From the NCBI GenBank assembly GCA_022360055.1, contig JAKSDO010000152.1, positions 1 to 64,000 on the forward strand: 64,000 bases of DNA. Reading direction: 5' to 3'. The stretch comes from Cytophagales bacterium. GTDB taxonomy: Bacteria; Bacteroidota; Bacteroidia; Cytophagales; Cyclobacteriaceae. Of the stretch, positions 37,736 through 44,563 are shown piece after piece. A model generated the notes under the pieces. That model was not told where the DNA came from. It did not search any database and was given only the letters and a program-made list of their open reading frames with translations. A program made the position numbers and the translations under genes. Position 1 is the first letter of the stretch. Every line of letters starts with the position of its first letter.

Positions 37736-38028
37736 GACATTATTTTTTCTTTATGTTTAAGTATCTGTTTTTTCAGTGCATCAAACGCTAAATCCGCGGC
37801 TGCTTCAAAAGTTTTGGAACGTTCCTTTGCAAATAGCTGATTCCTAGGGATATTCAATTTCACTTCAATTATCTTATTTTCCATATTATTATCCCGGTCG
37901 AGTCTCATAAAAACTTCTCCGTCAATAATTCTATCGAAAAACCTGTCTAGTTTATCGGCTTTCTTCTGTATGAAATCAATCAACTTCTGATCAGCGTCAA
38001 ATCGAATAGAATGCATTTGTAACTTCAT
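37729..38028 (-). CDS. hpf: Ribosome hibernation promoting factor, short form
   Basis: 99 residues; HPF/RaiA (YfiA) fold: 'DADQKLIDFIQKKADKLDRFFDRI' and 'NKIIEVKLNIPRNQLFAKE..KTFEAAADLAFDALKKQILKHKEK'. It lacks the C-terminal dimerisation domain of long HPF, so it is the short type that binds the 30S decoding centre and stores ribosomes as inactive 100S or 70S particles in poor growth. It follows xerC by 27 bases and should be on the rpsU transcript. Confidence 0.92.
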   Translation of the reverse strand: MKLQMHSIRFDADQKLIDFIQKKADKLDRFFDRIIDGEVFMRLDRDNNMENKIIEVKLNIPRNQLFAKERSKTFEAAADLAFDALKKQILKHKEKIMSH

Positions 38029-38055
38029 AATAAACCGTTTTAAATTTGAAAATGA

Positions 38056-38934
38056 TTAAGCTTTAGGGTGCGCCTGGTCAAATGCCTTTTTAAGCTTACC
38101 AAGCGAATTGTGGGTATAAACCTGAGTAGCAGCAAGGCTTTGATGCCCCAAGAGGTCTTTCACGGCATTTAAATCCGCTCCTTTATCAAGTAGATGCGTT
38201 GCATATGTATGTCTTAAAACATGAGGACTTTTCTTATCTACTGAAATTCCGGCAAGATACTTCTTCACAATCCTGTTTATCATCATTGGGTAACTCTTCG
38301 CTCCTTTATTAGATACGATCAGATATCCATAACTGTTGCCCTGGAATTCATCATTTCTTACGGATAAATATTTTGAAATTAAAGTGCTTAAGCTCTGTGC
38401 AATTGGGATTATTCGCTCTTTATTTCTTTTACCGAAAACCTTAATAGAATTATTTGGCAGATCTATGTTATTGATTTTCAGCTCAATCAACTCACCTTGC
38501 CTTATCCCTGTGCCGTATAAAATCTCAACTACCAGATAATCTCTTAATTCGGCAAAATTATTATCAAATTTTCCATGATCTAAAAGGAGGGTCATATCCT
38601 TTTCCCGAACAAATTGCGGGAGATTCTTTTTTGTTCTAAGGTTTCCCAGCTTGGTCACAGGACTCTTTTCGACAACTCCTTTTTTTAACAAGAACTTGAA
38701 AAACGATCTAAGGGTAACGAGCTTGCGATTGATGGAATTGGTGTTCAATCCTTTTTCGGAAAGGGAAACAACCCAATCTCTTAGAATTGCATGGTTTACC
38801 TGCTCAACAGGGACTTCGGGGTAATTCGATTTCAGAAACAGGGATAGCTGATCTAAGTCGTTTTTATAAGAAGTGATTGTGTGTCTGCTGTACCGCCTTT
38901 CGTATTGAAGATATTTAAGAAATGAATTGGTCAT
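38056..38934 (-). CDS. xerC: Tyrosine recombinase XerC/XerD
   Basis: 292 residues from the ATG at 38934; the TTG at 38961 would add nine unsupported residues. The SAM-like N-terminal domain ('FLKYLQYERRYSRHTITSYKNDL') leads into the catalytic domain with all expected residues: Arg in 'YGTGIRQGELIEL', His-x-x-Arg in 'SPHVLRHTYATHLL', His in 'LLGHQSLAATQVY' and the nucleophilic Tyr in 'TQVYTH'. It resolves chromosome dimers at dif. It stands between rpsU and hpf, the normal Bacteroidota arrangement, so it is a housekeeping gene and not an integrase of a mobile element. Confidence 0.9.
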   Translation of the reverse strand: MTNSFLKYLQYERRYSRHTITSYKNDLDQLSLFLKSNYPEVPVEQVNHAILRDWVVSLSEKGLNTNSINRKLVTLRSFFKFLLKKGVVEKSPVTKLGNLRTKKNLPQFVREKDMTLLLDHGKFDNNFAELRDYLVVEILYGTGIRQGELIELKINNIDLPNNSIKVFGKRNKERIIPIAQSLSTLISKYLSVRNDEFQGNSYGYLIVSNKGAKSYPMMINRIVKKYLAGISVDKKSPHVLRHTYATHLLDKGADLNAVKDLLGHQSLAATQVYTHNSLGKLKKAFDQAHPKA

Positions 38935-39003
38935 GTTTAAGAAACCCGGAATTGTCACCAAGTTTATTAAACATAAGTAAAAGAATGATAAAAGTAAATC
39001 TAT

Positions 39004-39198
39004 CTAGTAATTTTCTTTTGCATACATCTTTTCCCTGTATGCAGCTTTGATTTTCACAGTTCTTCTCTTAACCGATGGCTTCTCATAGAAATTTCTACCT
39101 CTTATCTCCTTCAAAATGCCTGTCCTTTCAAATTTCTTTTTAAAACGCTTCAAAGCTTTGTCGATCGATTCGTTTTCCTTTACGTTGATAATGATCAT
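39004..39198 (-). CDS. rpsU: 30S ribosomal protein S21
   Basis: 64 residues: '[22 protein letters not shown]' (partial), then '[25 protein letters not shown]', diagnostic for S21. S21 sits near the platform of the 30S subunit and helps initiation. It is the first gene of the rpsU-xerC-hpf operon; a promoter with TTG and TATATTTG boxes lies at 39234-39264. In Bacteroidota the anti-Shine-Dalgarno end of 16S rRNA is often occluded by S21, consistent with A-rich start regions across this window. Confidence 0.96.
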   Translation of the reverse strand: MIIINVKENESIDKALKRFKKKFERTGILKEIRGRNFYEKPSVKRRTVKIKAAYREKMYAKENY

Positions 39199-39233
39199 TA
39201 AAGTAAATTTTCAGTTTTTTTGAAATCGGACCG

Positions 39234-39264
39234 CAAATATAGAATTTCTTTTTTACAAGATCAA
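39234..39264 (-). promoter_or_regulatory. Promoter of rpsU-xerC-hpf
   Basis: On the minus strand: TTG (39262-39264), 20-base spacer, TATATTTG (39234-39241), both at consensus. The leader to rpsU would be roughly 30 bases. Confidence 0.65.
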
Positions 39265-39340
39265 TATCTAAGCAAAGATATCTTCTTAATACAAATTCAG
39301 GTTTTAGAACCTCTTTTTTGATCTATTTATGCGCAATGAT

Positions 39341-39370
39341 TTTTAATTAATTCGTCAGCTTGTAGTTTTG
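39341..39370 (+). promoter_or_regulatory. Candidate hisS promoter
   Basis: TAGTTTTG (39363-39370) matches TAnnTTTG, with a T-run (39341-39344) 19 bases upstream in place of TTG. The transcript would begin near 39375, so the whole conserved leader element at 39387-39476 would be in the 5' untranslated region of hisS. Confidence 0.55.
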
Positions 39371-39386
39371 CTGAAATTCTTATTTT

Positions 39387-39476
39387 ATGAAACCGGTAGG
39401 ACCGGAGCAAATTCAGGACACACACGAGCACGATGATATTGCTCTGTGTATCGGCAATCTAAAAAAATATACACGG
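39387..39476 (+). repeat. Conserved ~90-base leader element, copy B
   Basis: This is nearly identical to the sequence before the FAD oxidoreductase gene (8702-8788, opposite strand). Pairs visible: CCGG 39393-39396 with CCGG 39402-39405; GAGCAA 39405-39410 with TTGCTC 39439-39444; ACACA 39418-39422 with TGTGT 39445-39449. The last two cross, as in a pseudoknot. The five differences from copy A within the first 63 bases are at 39412, 39423, 39430, 39431 and 39435, all outside the pairs. It opens with an ATG in frame with hisS, but histidyl-tRNA synthetases start at the later ATG (39477). Confidence 0.75.
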
Positions 39477-40850
39477 ATGAAAAAACAAAAACCTTCCATT
39501 CCACAGGGGACAAGGGATTTTGGACCTGAAAAGATGCTGAGGAGGCAGTTTATATTAAATGCGATAAAAAATGTATTCGAAAAATTTGGCTATCAGCCCC
39601 TGGAAACTCCTGCGATGGAAAATCTTTCTGTTTTAACCGGGAAATATGGAACGGAAGGCGATCAGCTCTTGTACAAAATCCTCAATTCAGGAGACTTTCT
39701 TTCAAAATCGAGCGAAGCGGATTTTCAAAATGGCTCCAAATTCATTTTACCTAAAATAAGTGAAAAGGGGCTCAGATACGACCTTACCGTGCCGTTTGCA
39801 CGTTATGTTGTCATGAACCGGCACGAAATTTCATTCCCGTTCAAGAGATATCAAATTCAACCTGTATGGCGTGCAGACCGACCTCAAAAGGGAAGATACA
39901 GAGAGTTTTACCAATGCGACGCTGATATAGTTGGCACAAGCTCATTGATTTGTGAAGCCGAAATCATGCTTATGATCAAAGAGGTCATGACCAATCTCGG
40001 AATTGAAGGTTTTACCATCTTACTCAACAATAGAAAATTATTAACAGCAATTACGGAATTGATTGGTGCACATGGAAAGGAAACGGCTTTTTGTGTGGCG
40101 ATTGATAAATTGGACAAAGTAGGCCGAGAAAAGGTAGAGGAAGAATTGGTTGCAGGCGGGTTCTCGGAAGAATCGGTCCAAAAGCTCGACCCCTTTTATA
40201 AAATTAAGGGATCAAACGCCCAAAAAATAATCCAACTTGAAAAATTGCTCAGCTCAAGTGAGATCGGAAAAGAAGGAATGGATGAAATTAAGCTGGTTTT
40301 TGAATATCTCAATGATTTTGGCTTTGAGGATGCCCGCATCGATCTGGATATAACACTCGCGCGCGGCCTAAGCTATTATACAGGAACCATTCTTGAAGTT
40401 CGAGCTAATAATTCGGCCATAAAAAGCAGCATATCCGGCGGAGGAAGGTATGATAATCTAACGGGCGCGTTTGGCCTGGAGGGAGTTTCAGGGGTCGGAT
40501 TTTCGTTTGGTGTGGATAGGATTTATGATGTTCTTGAGGATTTGGACCTTTTTCCAAAAGAATATCAATCTTCGACAAAGGTCTTGCTACTTAATTTTGA
40601 CCGGGACTCGTTTAAAAAAGCATTGAAAATTCTGGCAAAATTAAGGTCGGCCGGAGTAAAAAGTGAAATCTATCCGGATCCTGCAAAGATCAAGAAGCAG
40701 ATGAATTATGCAAACAAAAAGGGTGTTCCTTATGTATTGATGATTGGTGAAAATGAAATTAAAGAAGGGAAGTATCAATTGAAAAACATGGATACGGGCG
40801 AACAACTTAAACTTGATATTGATCAAATTTTGGAGCATTTTTCCAATTAA
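39477..40850 (+). CDS. hisS: Histidyl-tRNA synthetase
   Basis: 457 residues from ATG 39477. The class II core is complete: motif 1 ('FEKFGYQPLETPAMEN'), motif 2 ('RYQIQPVWRADRPQKGRYREFYQCDADIVG', cited in part), histidine motifs 'RGLSYYTGTILEV' and motif 3 'SGGGRYDNLTGAFG.EGVSGVGFSFGVDRI', plus the anticodon-binding domain from ~365. It charges tRNA-His in the cytoplasm. A frame from ATG 39387 adds 30 residues; the family's normal N-terminus 'KPSIPQGTRDFGPEKMLRR' begins soon after 39477, and the extra codons are the repeated leader. A start at 39477 is therefore chosen. Confidence 0.96.
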   Translation: MKKQKPSIPQGTRDFGPEKMLRRQFILNAIKNVFEKFGYQPLETPAMENLSVLTGKYGTEGDQLLYKILNSGDFLSKSSEADFQNGSKFILPKISEKGLRYDLTVPFARYVVMNRHEISFPFKRYQIQPVWRADRPQKGRYREFYQCDADIVGTSSLICEAEIMLMIKEVMTNLGIEGFTILLNNRKLLTAITELIGAHGKETAFCVAIDKLDKVGREKVEEELVAGGFSEESVQKLDPFYKIKGSNAQKIIQLEKLLSSSEIGKEGMDEIKLVFEYLNDFGFEDARIDLDITLARGLSYYTGTILEVRANNSAIKSSISGGGRYDNLTGAFGLEGVSGVGFSFGVDRIYDVLEDLDLFPKEYQSSTKVLLLNFDRDSFKKALKILAKLRSAGVKSEIYPDPAKIKKQMNYANKKGVPYVLMIGENEIKEGKYQLKNMDTGEQLKLDIDQILEHFSN

Positions 40851-40894
40851 ATTTGATTTCAGTTACATCTTAAGGCGCAATAAGTATAAATAAT

Positions 40895-40902
40895 TAAATT
40901 TG
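40895..40902 (+). promoter_or_regulatory. Candidate -7 box (TAAATTTG) for the T9SS cargo gene
   Basis: TAAATTTG fits TAnnTTTG. No clear TTG lies at the -33 distance. It would give a leader of about 30 bases before the TTG start at 40940. Confidence 0.4.
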
Positions 40903-40939
40903 ACTTGGCTCGTTAACTCACTGTTGAATAAGTCTTATT

Positions 40940-42847
40940 TTGTTTCCGGTAAAAAAAAGTTTATTTCTTTCGCTGCTTTTTCTGCTCGCCTGCCTGCATC
41001 AGGCCATTGGGCAAGGGGCAAAGTTTGAAGTCAATTCAGACATTGGATGTAATCCGTTTACCGTTGTCGTTACCGACTTGTCGGGCGCCCCTGATACCGT
41101 TGCGGTAAATTACGACTGGGGGGATGGTAGCCCGCTGGATTCGACCGAGTATCATACGTATTCGCAACCCGGTACTTATACCATCATTCAAACGGTGGCA
41201 AACGCTAATCCTCGACAAGACACTGCAATAGTTGAAGTAATTAATCAATACCCTCCGGAGTTTCACTTATTCAATTGCAAGGGCACCTTTGGTTCCGTCA
41301 TAGTTCAGGATACCCTGTACGAAGCTTTTGAAATCGATTGGGGAGACGGCAACTCTGAAATCGCACCCGCATATGCGCTTGTTACCCACAACTATGGAGT
41401 TATAAGCAGTTTTAACGTAACCGTCAAAGGACTAATAAACGGATCACAAACTGCGACTGATTCGTCCAATATAAATTGTCATTCGACAACTAAAAGACTT
41501 AACATGATCATCGATATTCAACCGGCAGTCCTTAATGAGGTCCAGGTTGTTGAAACCGATAATACCAGCGGAAGTATATCCATAAATTATACACTGCAAC
41601 CCGACAATAACTATTTAATTGAATTGAAAAGCCAAAACCAGCCGGGCTATACAATTGTAGATACGATCAACCAGGTATTAAATCCCGATAATTATCTCAT
41701 CCGGAATCTGAATACAGCAGATAATTACTACTGTATAAGCGTCACGGCATTTGACCCGTGTGACGGAGACAGGAGGCAATCCAATATTGGCTGCAGCATT
41801 AATTTAACTTCAACGGCACAAAATCAGCAAAACTTGGTTGAGTGGTTTACCTCTTCATCTGATTTTCTGAACTATACTGTTTATAAGGATGGAGCCGTTG
41901 CTTCGACAATAACCAATCAGGGGCAAACTCAATTCACAGACGATCAGGTTGTCTGCGGGATAAATTACAACTATCAGTTGAGCATGATGGAAAATAATGG
42001 ATTTTTAAGTATATCGGATACTAGCTCAGTGACGGCCATAAGCACCGACATCCCGGAGCCGATAATCAATATTTCTGCGACAGTCTCCGGGCAGGACATA
42101 ATTATAAGTTGGGAAGAGCCGCAAAATTACGTGGCGACCGGGTACGTTATTTCAAGATCAAAAGACAGTAATAATTACGAGGTATTGGATACGCTGACGA
42201 CAAACTCATATACCGACCCGAATTTATTTACTCAAAGCACCCAATATTTTTACAAAATCGAATATTTTGACGCCTGTGGAAATTTGTCTGAAGAAAGTAT
42301 CGTGGCAAGCCCGGTCTTGTTGGTAAGTGAATCGGACAAGACCTTATACTGGACAAACTATGAAGGTTGGTCAAACGGAATAAGTGGGTACCTGCTTGAA
42401 AAGTACGATGAAAATGGAAACCTGATAGAAACCATTGATTTGGGGATCTCGACGAGTTACCGGGAAGATCCTGTCTCAAACCCTTATCAGTTTATTAGCT
42501 ACAAAATAATTGCCATCCCGAATGATTTTACCAACGGAAATGTTGAATCAAATCTATTGAAAGTGATTTACAGGTCAAAAGTAGCATTTCCAAATGCATT
42601 TTCGCCGGATGGTGACGGATTAAATGATATTTTTAATTTTGAGAGTAGATTTATTAAGGCCGTGCGCATGAAAATCTTTAACCGGTGGGGCGAGCTGGTA
42701 TATCAAACTACTGAAGTTGATCGGGGTTGGGACGGCACCATTAATGGAAAGCCGGCGCCCCTGGGAACTTATATCCATCACACGGAGTTGACAGATGATA
42801 TGGGCATTACGTTTATAAAATCCGGAGAAATCATATTAATAAGATAA
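40940..42847 (+). CDS. Secreted PKD/fibronectin-like protein with T9SS type B sorting domain
   Basis: 635 residues with a signal peptide ('LFLSLLFLLACLHQAIGQ'). A PKD domain at ~30-110 ('YDWGDGSPLDSTEYHTYSQPGTYTI') and a second PKD-like 'IDWGDGNSEIA' at ~135 precede fibronectin-III-like units (~200-530). The last ~90 residues are the gliding-motility/type B sorting domain: 'FPNAFSPDGDGLNDIF', 'MKIFNRWGELVYQ', 'GWDGTINGKPAPLGTY'. It is exported by the T9SS, whose SprA is encoded in this window, and attached to or released from the surface. The start must be TTG: an in-frame stop lies at 40925-40927 and no ATG exists before the signal peptide. Confidence 0.92.
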   Translation: MFPVKKSLFLSLLFLLACLHQAIGQGAKFEVNSDIGCNPFTVVVTDLSGAPDTVAVNYDWGDGSPLDSTEYHTYSQPGTYTIIQTVANANPRQDTAIVEVINQYPPEFHLFNCKGTFGSVIVQDTLYEAFEIDWGDGNSEIAPAYALVTHNYGVISSFNVTVKGLINGSQTATDSSNINCHSTTKRLNMIIDIQPAVLNEVQVVETDNTSGSISINYTLQPDNNYLIELKSQNQPGYTIVDTINQVLNPDNYLIRNLNTADNYYCISVTAFDPCDGDRRQSNIGCSINLTSTAQNQQNLVEWFTSSSDFLNYTVYKDGAVASTITNQGQTQFTDDQVVCGINYNYQLSMMENNGFLSISDTSSVTAISTDIPEPIINISATVSGQDIIISWEEPQNYVATGYVISRSKDSNNYEVLDTLTTNSYTDPNLFTQSTQYFYKIEYFDACGNLSEESIVASPVLLVSESDKTLYWTNYEGWSNGISGYLLEKYDENGNLIETIDLGISTSYREDPVSNPYQFISYKIIAIPNDFTNGNVESNLLKVIYRSKVAFPNAFSPDGDGLNDIFNFESRFIKAVRMKIFNRWGELVYQTTEVDRGWDGTINGKPAPLGTYIHHTELTDDMGITFIKSGEIILIR

Positions 42848-42859
42848 AATTGTATACAT

Positions 42860-43189
42860 ATGGACATGGCGAATATGTTTGGGAAAATGCGTGAGATGCA
42901 AACCAAACTGAAAGAGGTGCAAGAAAATCTCGACAAGATTACAGCGGAAGGCGAGTCCGGAGGCGGTATGGTAAAAGCAACCGTTAACGGAAGGAAAAAG
43001 GTAATCTCCGTCCAAATCGAAGAATCTTTAATGACCAAAGAAGACAGAGAAACGGTCCAGGATCTGGTGGTGGCCGCAATCAATGCAGCGTTACAAAATG
43101 TTGAAATCAAGTCCGGCGAAGAAATAAAAAAAACAACCGAAGGCATGATGCCAAATATACCCGGATTGGATCTTAGCAAGATGTTTTAA
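42860..43189 (+). CDS. ebfC: YbaB/EbfC nucleoid-associated protein
   Basis: 109 residues: 'MFGKMREMQTKLKEVQENLDKI' (partial), 'GGGMVKATVNGRKKVISVQIEESLM', then 'LVVAAINAALQNVE', the standard YbaB DNA-binding fold, a small homodimer that coats DNA. The usual partners dnaX and recR are not adjacent. It starts 12 bases after the T9SS cargo gene, and its stop TAA overlaps the ATG of the next gene (43189), so the two are translationally coupled. The first or third codon may be the start (ATG 42860 or 42866). Confidence 0.93.
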   Translation: MDMANMFGKMREMQTKLKEVQENLDKITAEGESGGGMVKATVNGRKKVISVQIEESLMTKEDRETVQDLVVAAINAALQNVEIKSGEEIKKTTEGMMPNIPGLDLSKMF

Positions 43190-44199
43190 TGGCATCCGTA
43201 TCCATTGTAATTCTGAATTATAACGGCAAACATTACCTGGAAAAGTTCCTTCGGACCGTTATAAAAAATTCAAAAGGTCATGAGATCGTTGTCGCTGACA
43301 ACAATTCAAGCGATGGATCAATTGATTTCTTAAAAAGAAACTTTGATGGGCTTAAAATTATTTCGTTCGATCGGAATTTCGGATTTTGTGAAGGATACAA
43401 CAAAGCGCTATGCCAGCTTTCAAGTGATTTTTTTGTGCTTCTTAATTCCGATATTGAAGTTACTGAAAATTGGATAGAACCGGTTCTAAACCTTTTTGAT
43501 AAAGATGAAAAGATCGCGGCGGCACAGCCAAAATTATTGGATTACAATAAAAAAAAGAAATTTGAATATGCCGGAGGAGCAGGAGGATATATCGATAAAT
43601 ACGGCTATCCGTTTTGCAGAGGCCGGATATTCGATTCGATCGAAGATGACAGAGGTCAATATGACGATACAACAGAGATCTTTTGGGCGTCCGGCGCTTG
43701 CTTGTTTATAAGAGGAAATTTGTTCAAAAAATACGGTGGATTTGATGCGGACTTTTTCGCTCACATGGAAGAAATCGACCTTTGCTGGAGGTTGAAACAA
43801 GATGGTTTCAAGATATTCTACTGTGCCGAATCGACAATATTTCATGTCGGAGGAGGCACGCTGGCGTATGCCAATCCCCAAAAGACCTATCTGAATTTCA
43901 GGAATAGCCTTATGGTGTTATTCAAAAATCTTCCGACAAACGAATTTATTGCAAAATTGATTCTCAGATGGTTGCTGGATTATATTGCGGCTACAAAGTT
44001 TCTCCTGACCGGAAACATTAAGGATTCAATAATGGTGATAAAAGCACATCTGTACATTTGGAAAAACATCGCGCCTCTTTATAAAAAAAGAAAATTAGCG
44101 CATCATTCCAGACGCAATCTGACTGGTGTGTACAATAAATTTCTCCTATTCACCTATCATATTGCAAGGGTAAGGAATTTCAGTGATTTGAAATTTTAG
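43189..44199 (+). CDS. Family 2 glycosyltransferase
   Basis: 336 residues. A GT-A fold: 'SIVILNYNGKHYLEKFLRTV', nucleotide-binding 'IVVADNNSSDGSIDFL', 'FVLLNSDIEV' (metal-binding D-x-x position) and 'ADFFAHMEEIDLCWRLKQDGF' (the E-D/W-R catalytic region of rhamnosyl/GT2 enzymes). Hydrophobic residues ~250-290 may touch the membrane. It would add a sugar to a cell-envelope glycan; the sugar is not readable. It overlaps ebfC by one base. Confidence 0.9.
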   Translation: MASVSIVILNYNGKHYLEKFLRTVIKNSKGHEIVVADNNSSDGSIDFLKRNFDGLKIISFDRNFGFCEGYNKALCQLSSDFFVLLNSDIEVTENWIEPVLNLFDKDEKIAAAQPKLLDYNKKKKFEYAGGAGGYIDKYGYPFCRGRIFDSIEDDRGQYDDTTEIFWASGACLFIRGNLFKKYGGFDADFFAHMEEIDLCWRLKQDGFKIFYCAESTIFHVGGGTLAYANPQKTYLNFRNSLMVLFKNLPTNEFIAKLILRWLLDYIAATKFLLTGNIKDSIMVIKAHLYIWKNIAPLYKKRKLAHHSRRNLTGVYNKFLLFTYHIARVRNFSDLKF

Positions 44200-44205
44200 A
44201 AGGTG

Positions 44206-44421
44206 TCAGTACCACAAAACATTCTTTCTTCGCCGCATTTGCTTCCTCAAATTGAGGATCCAAGCCAAACCCAGGTAAATAATTACCGGCGAACCGAAAG
44301 TGAGAAAAGAAGCATATATAAAAAAAATCCTAATACTTGAGATCGGAATATCCAATTTTTCTCCTAGTCTTGTACATACGCCAAATGTCTGTGTCTCGAA
44401 AAAAGTTTGAATTTTTTTCAT
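44206..44421 (-). CDS. PspC-domain membrane protein
   Basis: 71 residues. The PspC domain is complete: 'FGVCTRLGEKLDIPISSIRIFFIYASFLTFGSPVIIYLGLAWIL' (cited in part), one to two membrane helices, basic tail. Such proteins sense or stabilise membrane state. It is read against the flanking plus-strand genes, ending seven bases after the convergent glycosyltransferase; no partner gene (PspA/PspB) is near. Confidence 0.85.
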   Translation of the reverse strand: MKKIQTFFETQTFGVCTRLGEKLDIPISSIRIFFIYASFLTFGSPVIIYLGLAWILNLRKQMRRRKNVLWY

Positions 44422-44497
44422 TTTTTGAAGTATTTTTGACTAAAATCAAACTATAAATTCTTCCAATACAAAAATAGCATCTTTTTTTTTTGTAATG

Positions 44498-44528
44498 TTG
44501 GAATAATTAAAATATAGCAATATTTTTG
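44498..44528 (+). promoter_or_regulatory. Promoter of the OmpA/TPR lipoprotein gene
   Basis: TTG (44498-44500), 20-base spacer, TATTTTTG (44521-44528): both Bacteroidota boxes at usual distance. The leader to the ATG (44564) would be about 30 bases. Confidence 0.65.
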
Positions 44529-44563
44529 CCCAAAGCTAACTTTTAATTTAAATAGAAATCCAG

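Noticed and set aside
38056-38934. Tyrosine recombinase as a sign of a mobile element
   Set aside because: It lies in the conserved rpsU-xerC-hpf operon with housekeeping XerC features; no attachment sites or cargo genes are seen.
39387-39476. The 30 codons before hisS as a real N-terminal extension of the synthetase
   Set aside because: Histidyl-tRNA synthetases start near 'KPSIPQGTRDFGPEK'; the extra codons repeat before an unrelated gene.
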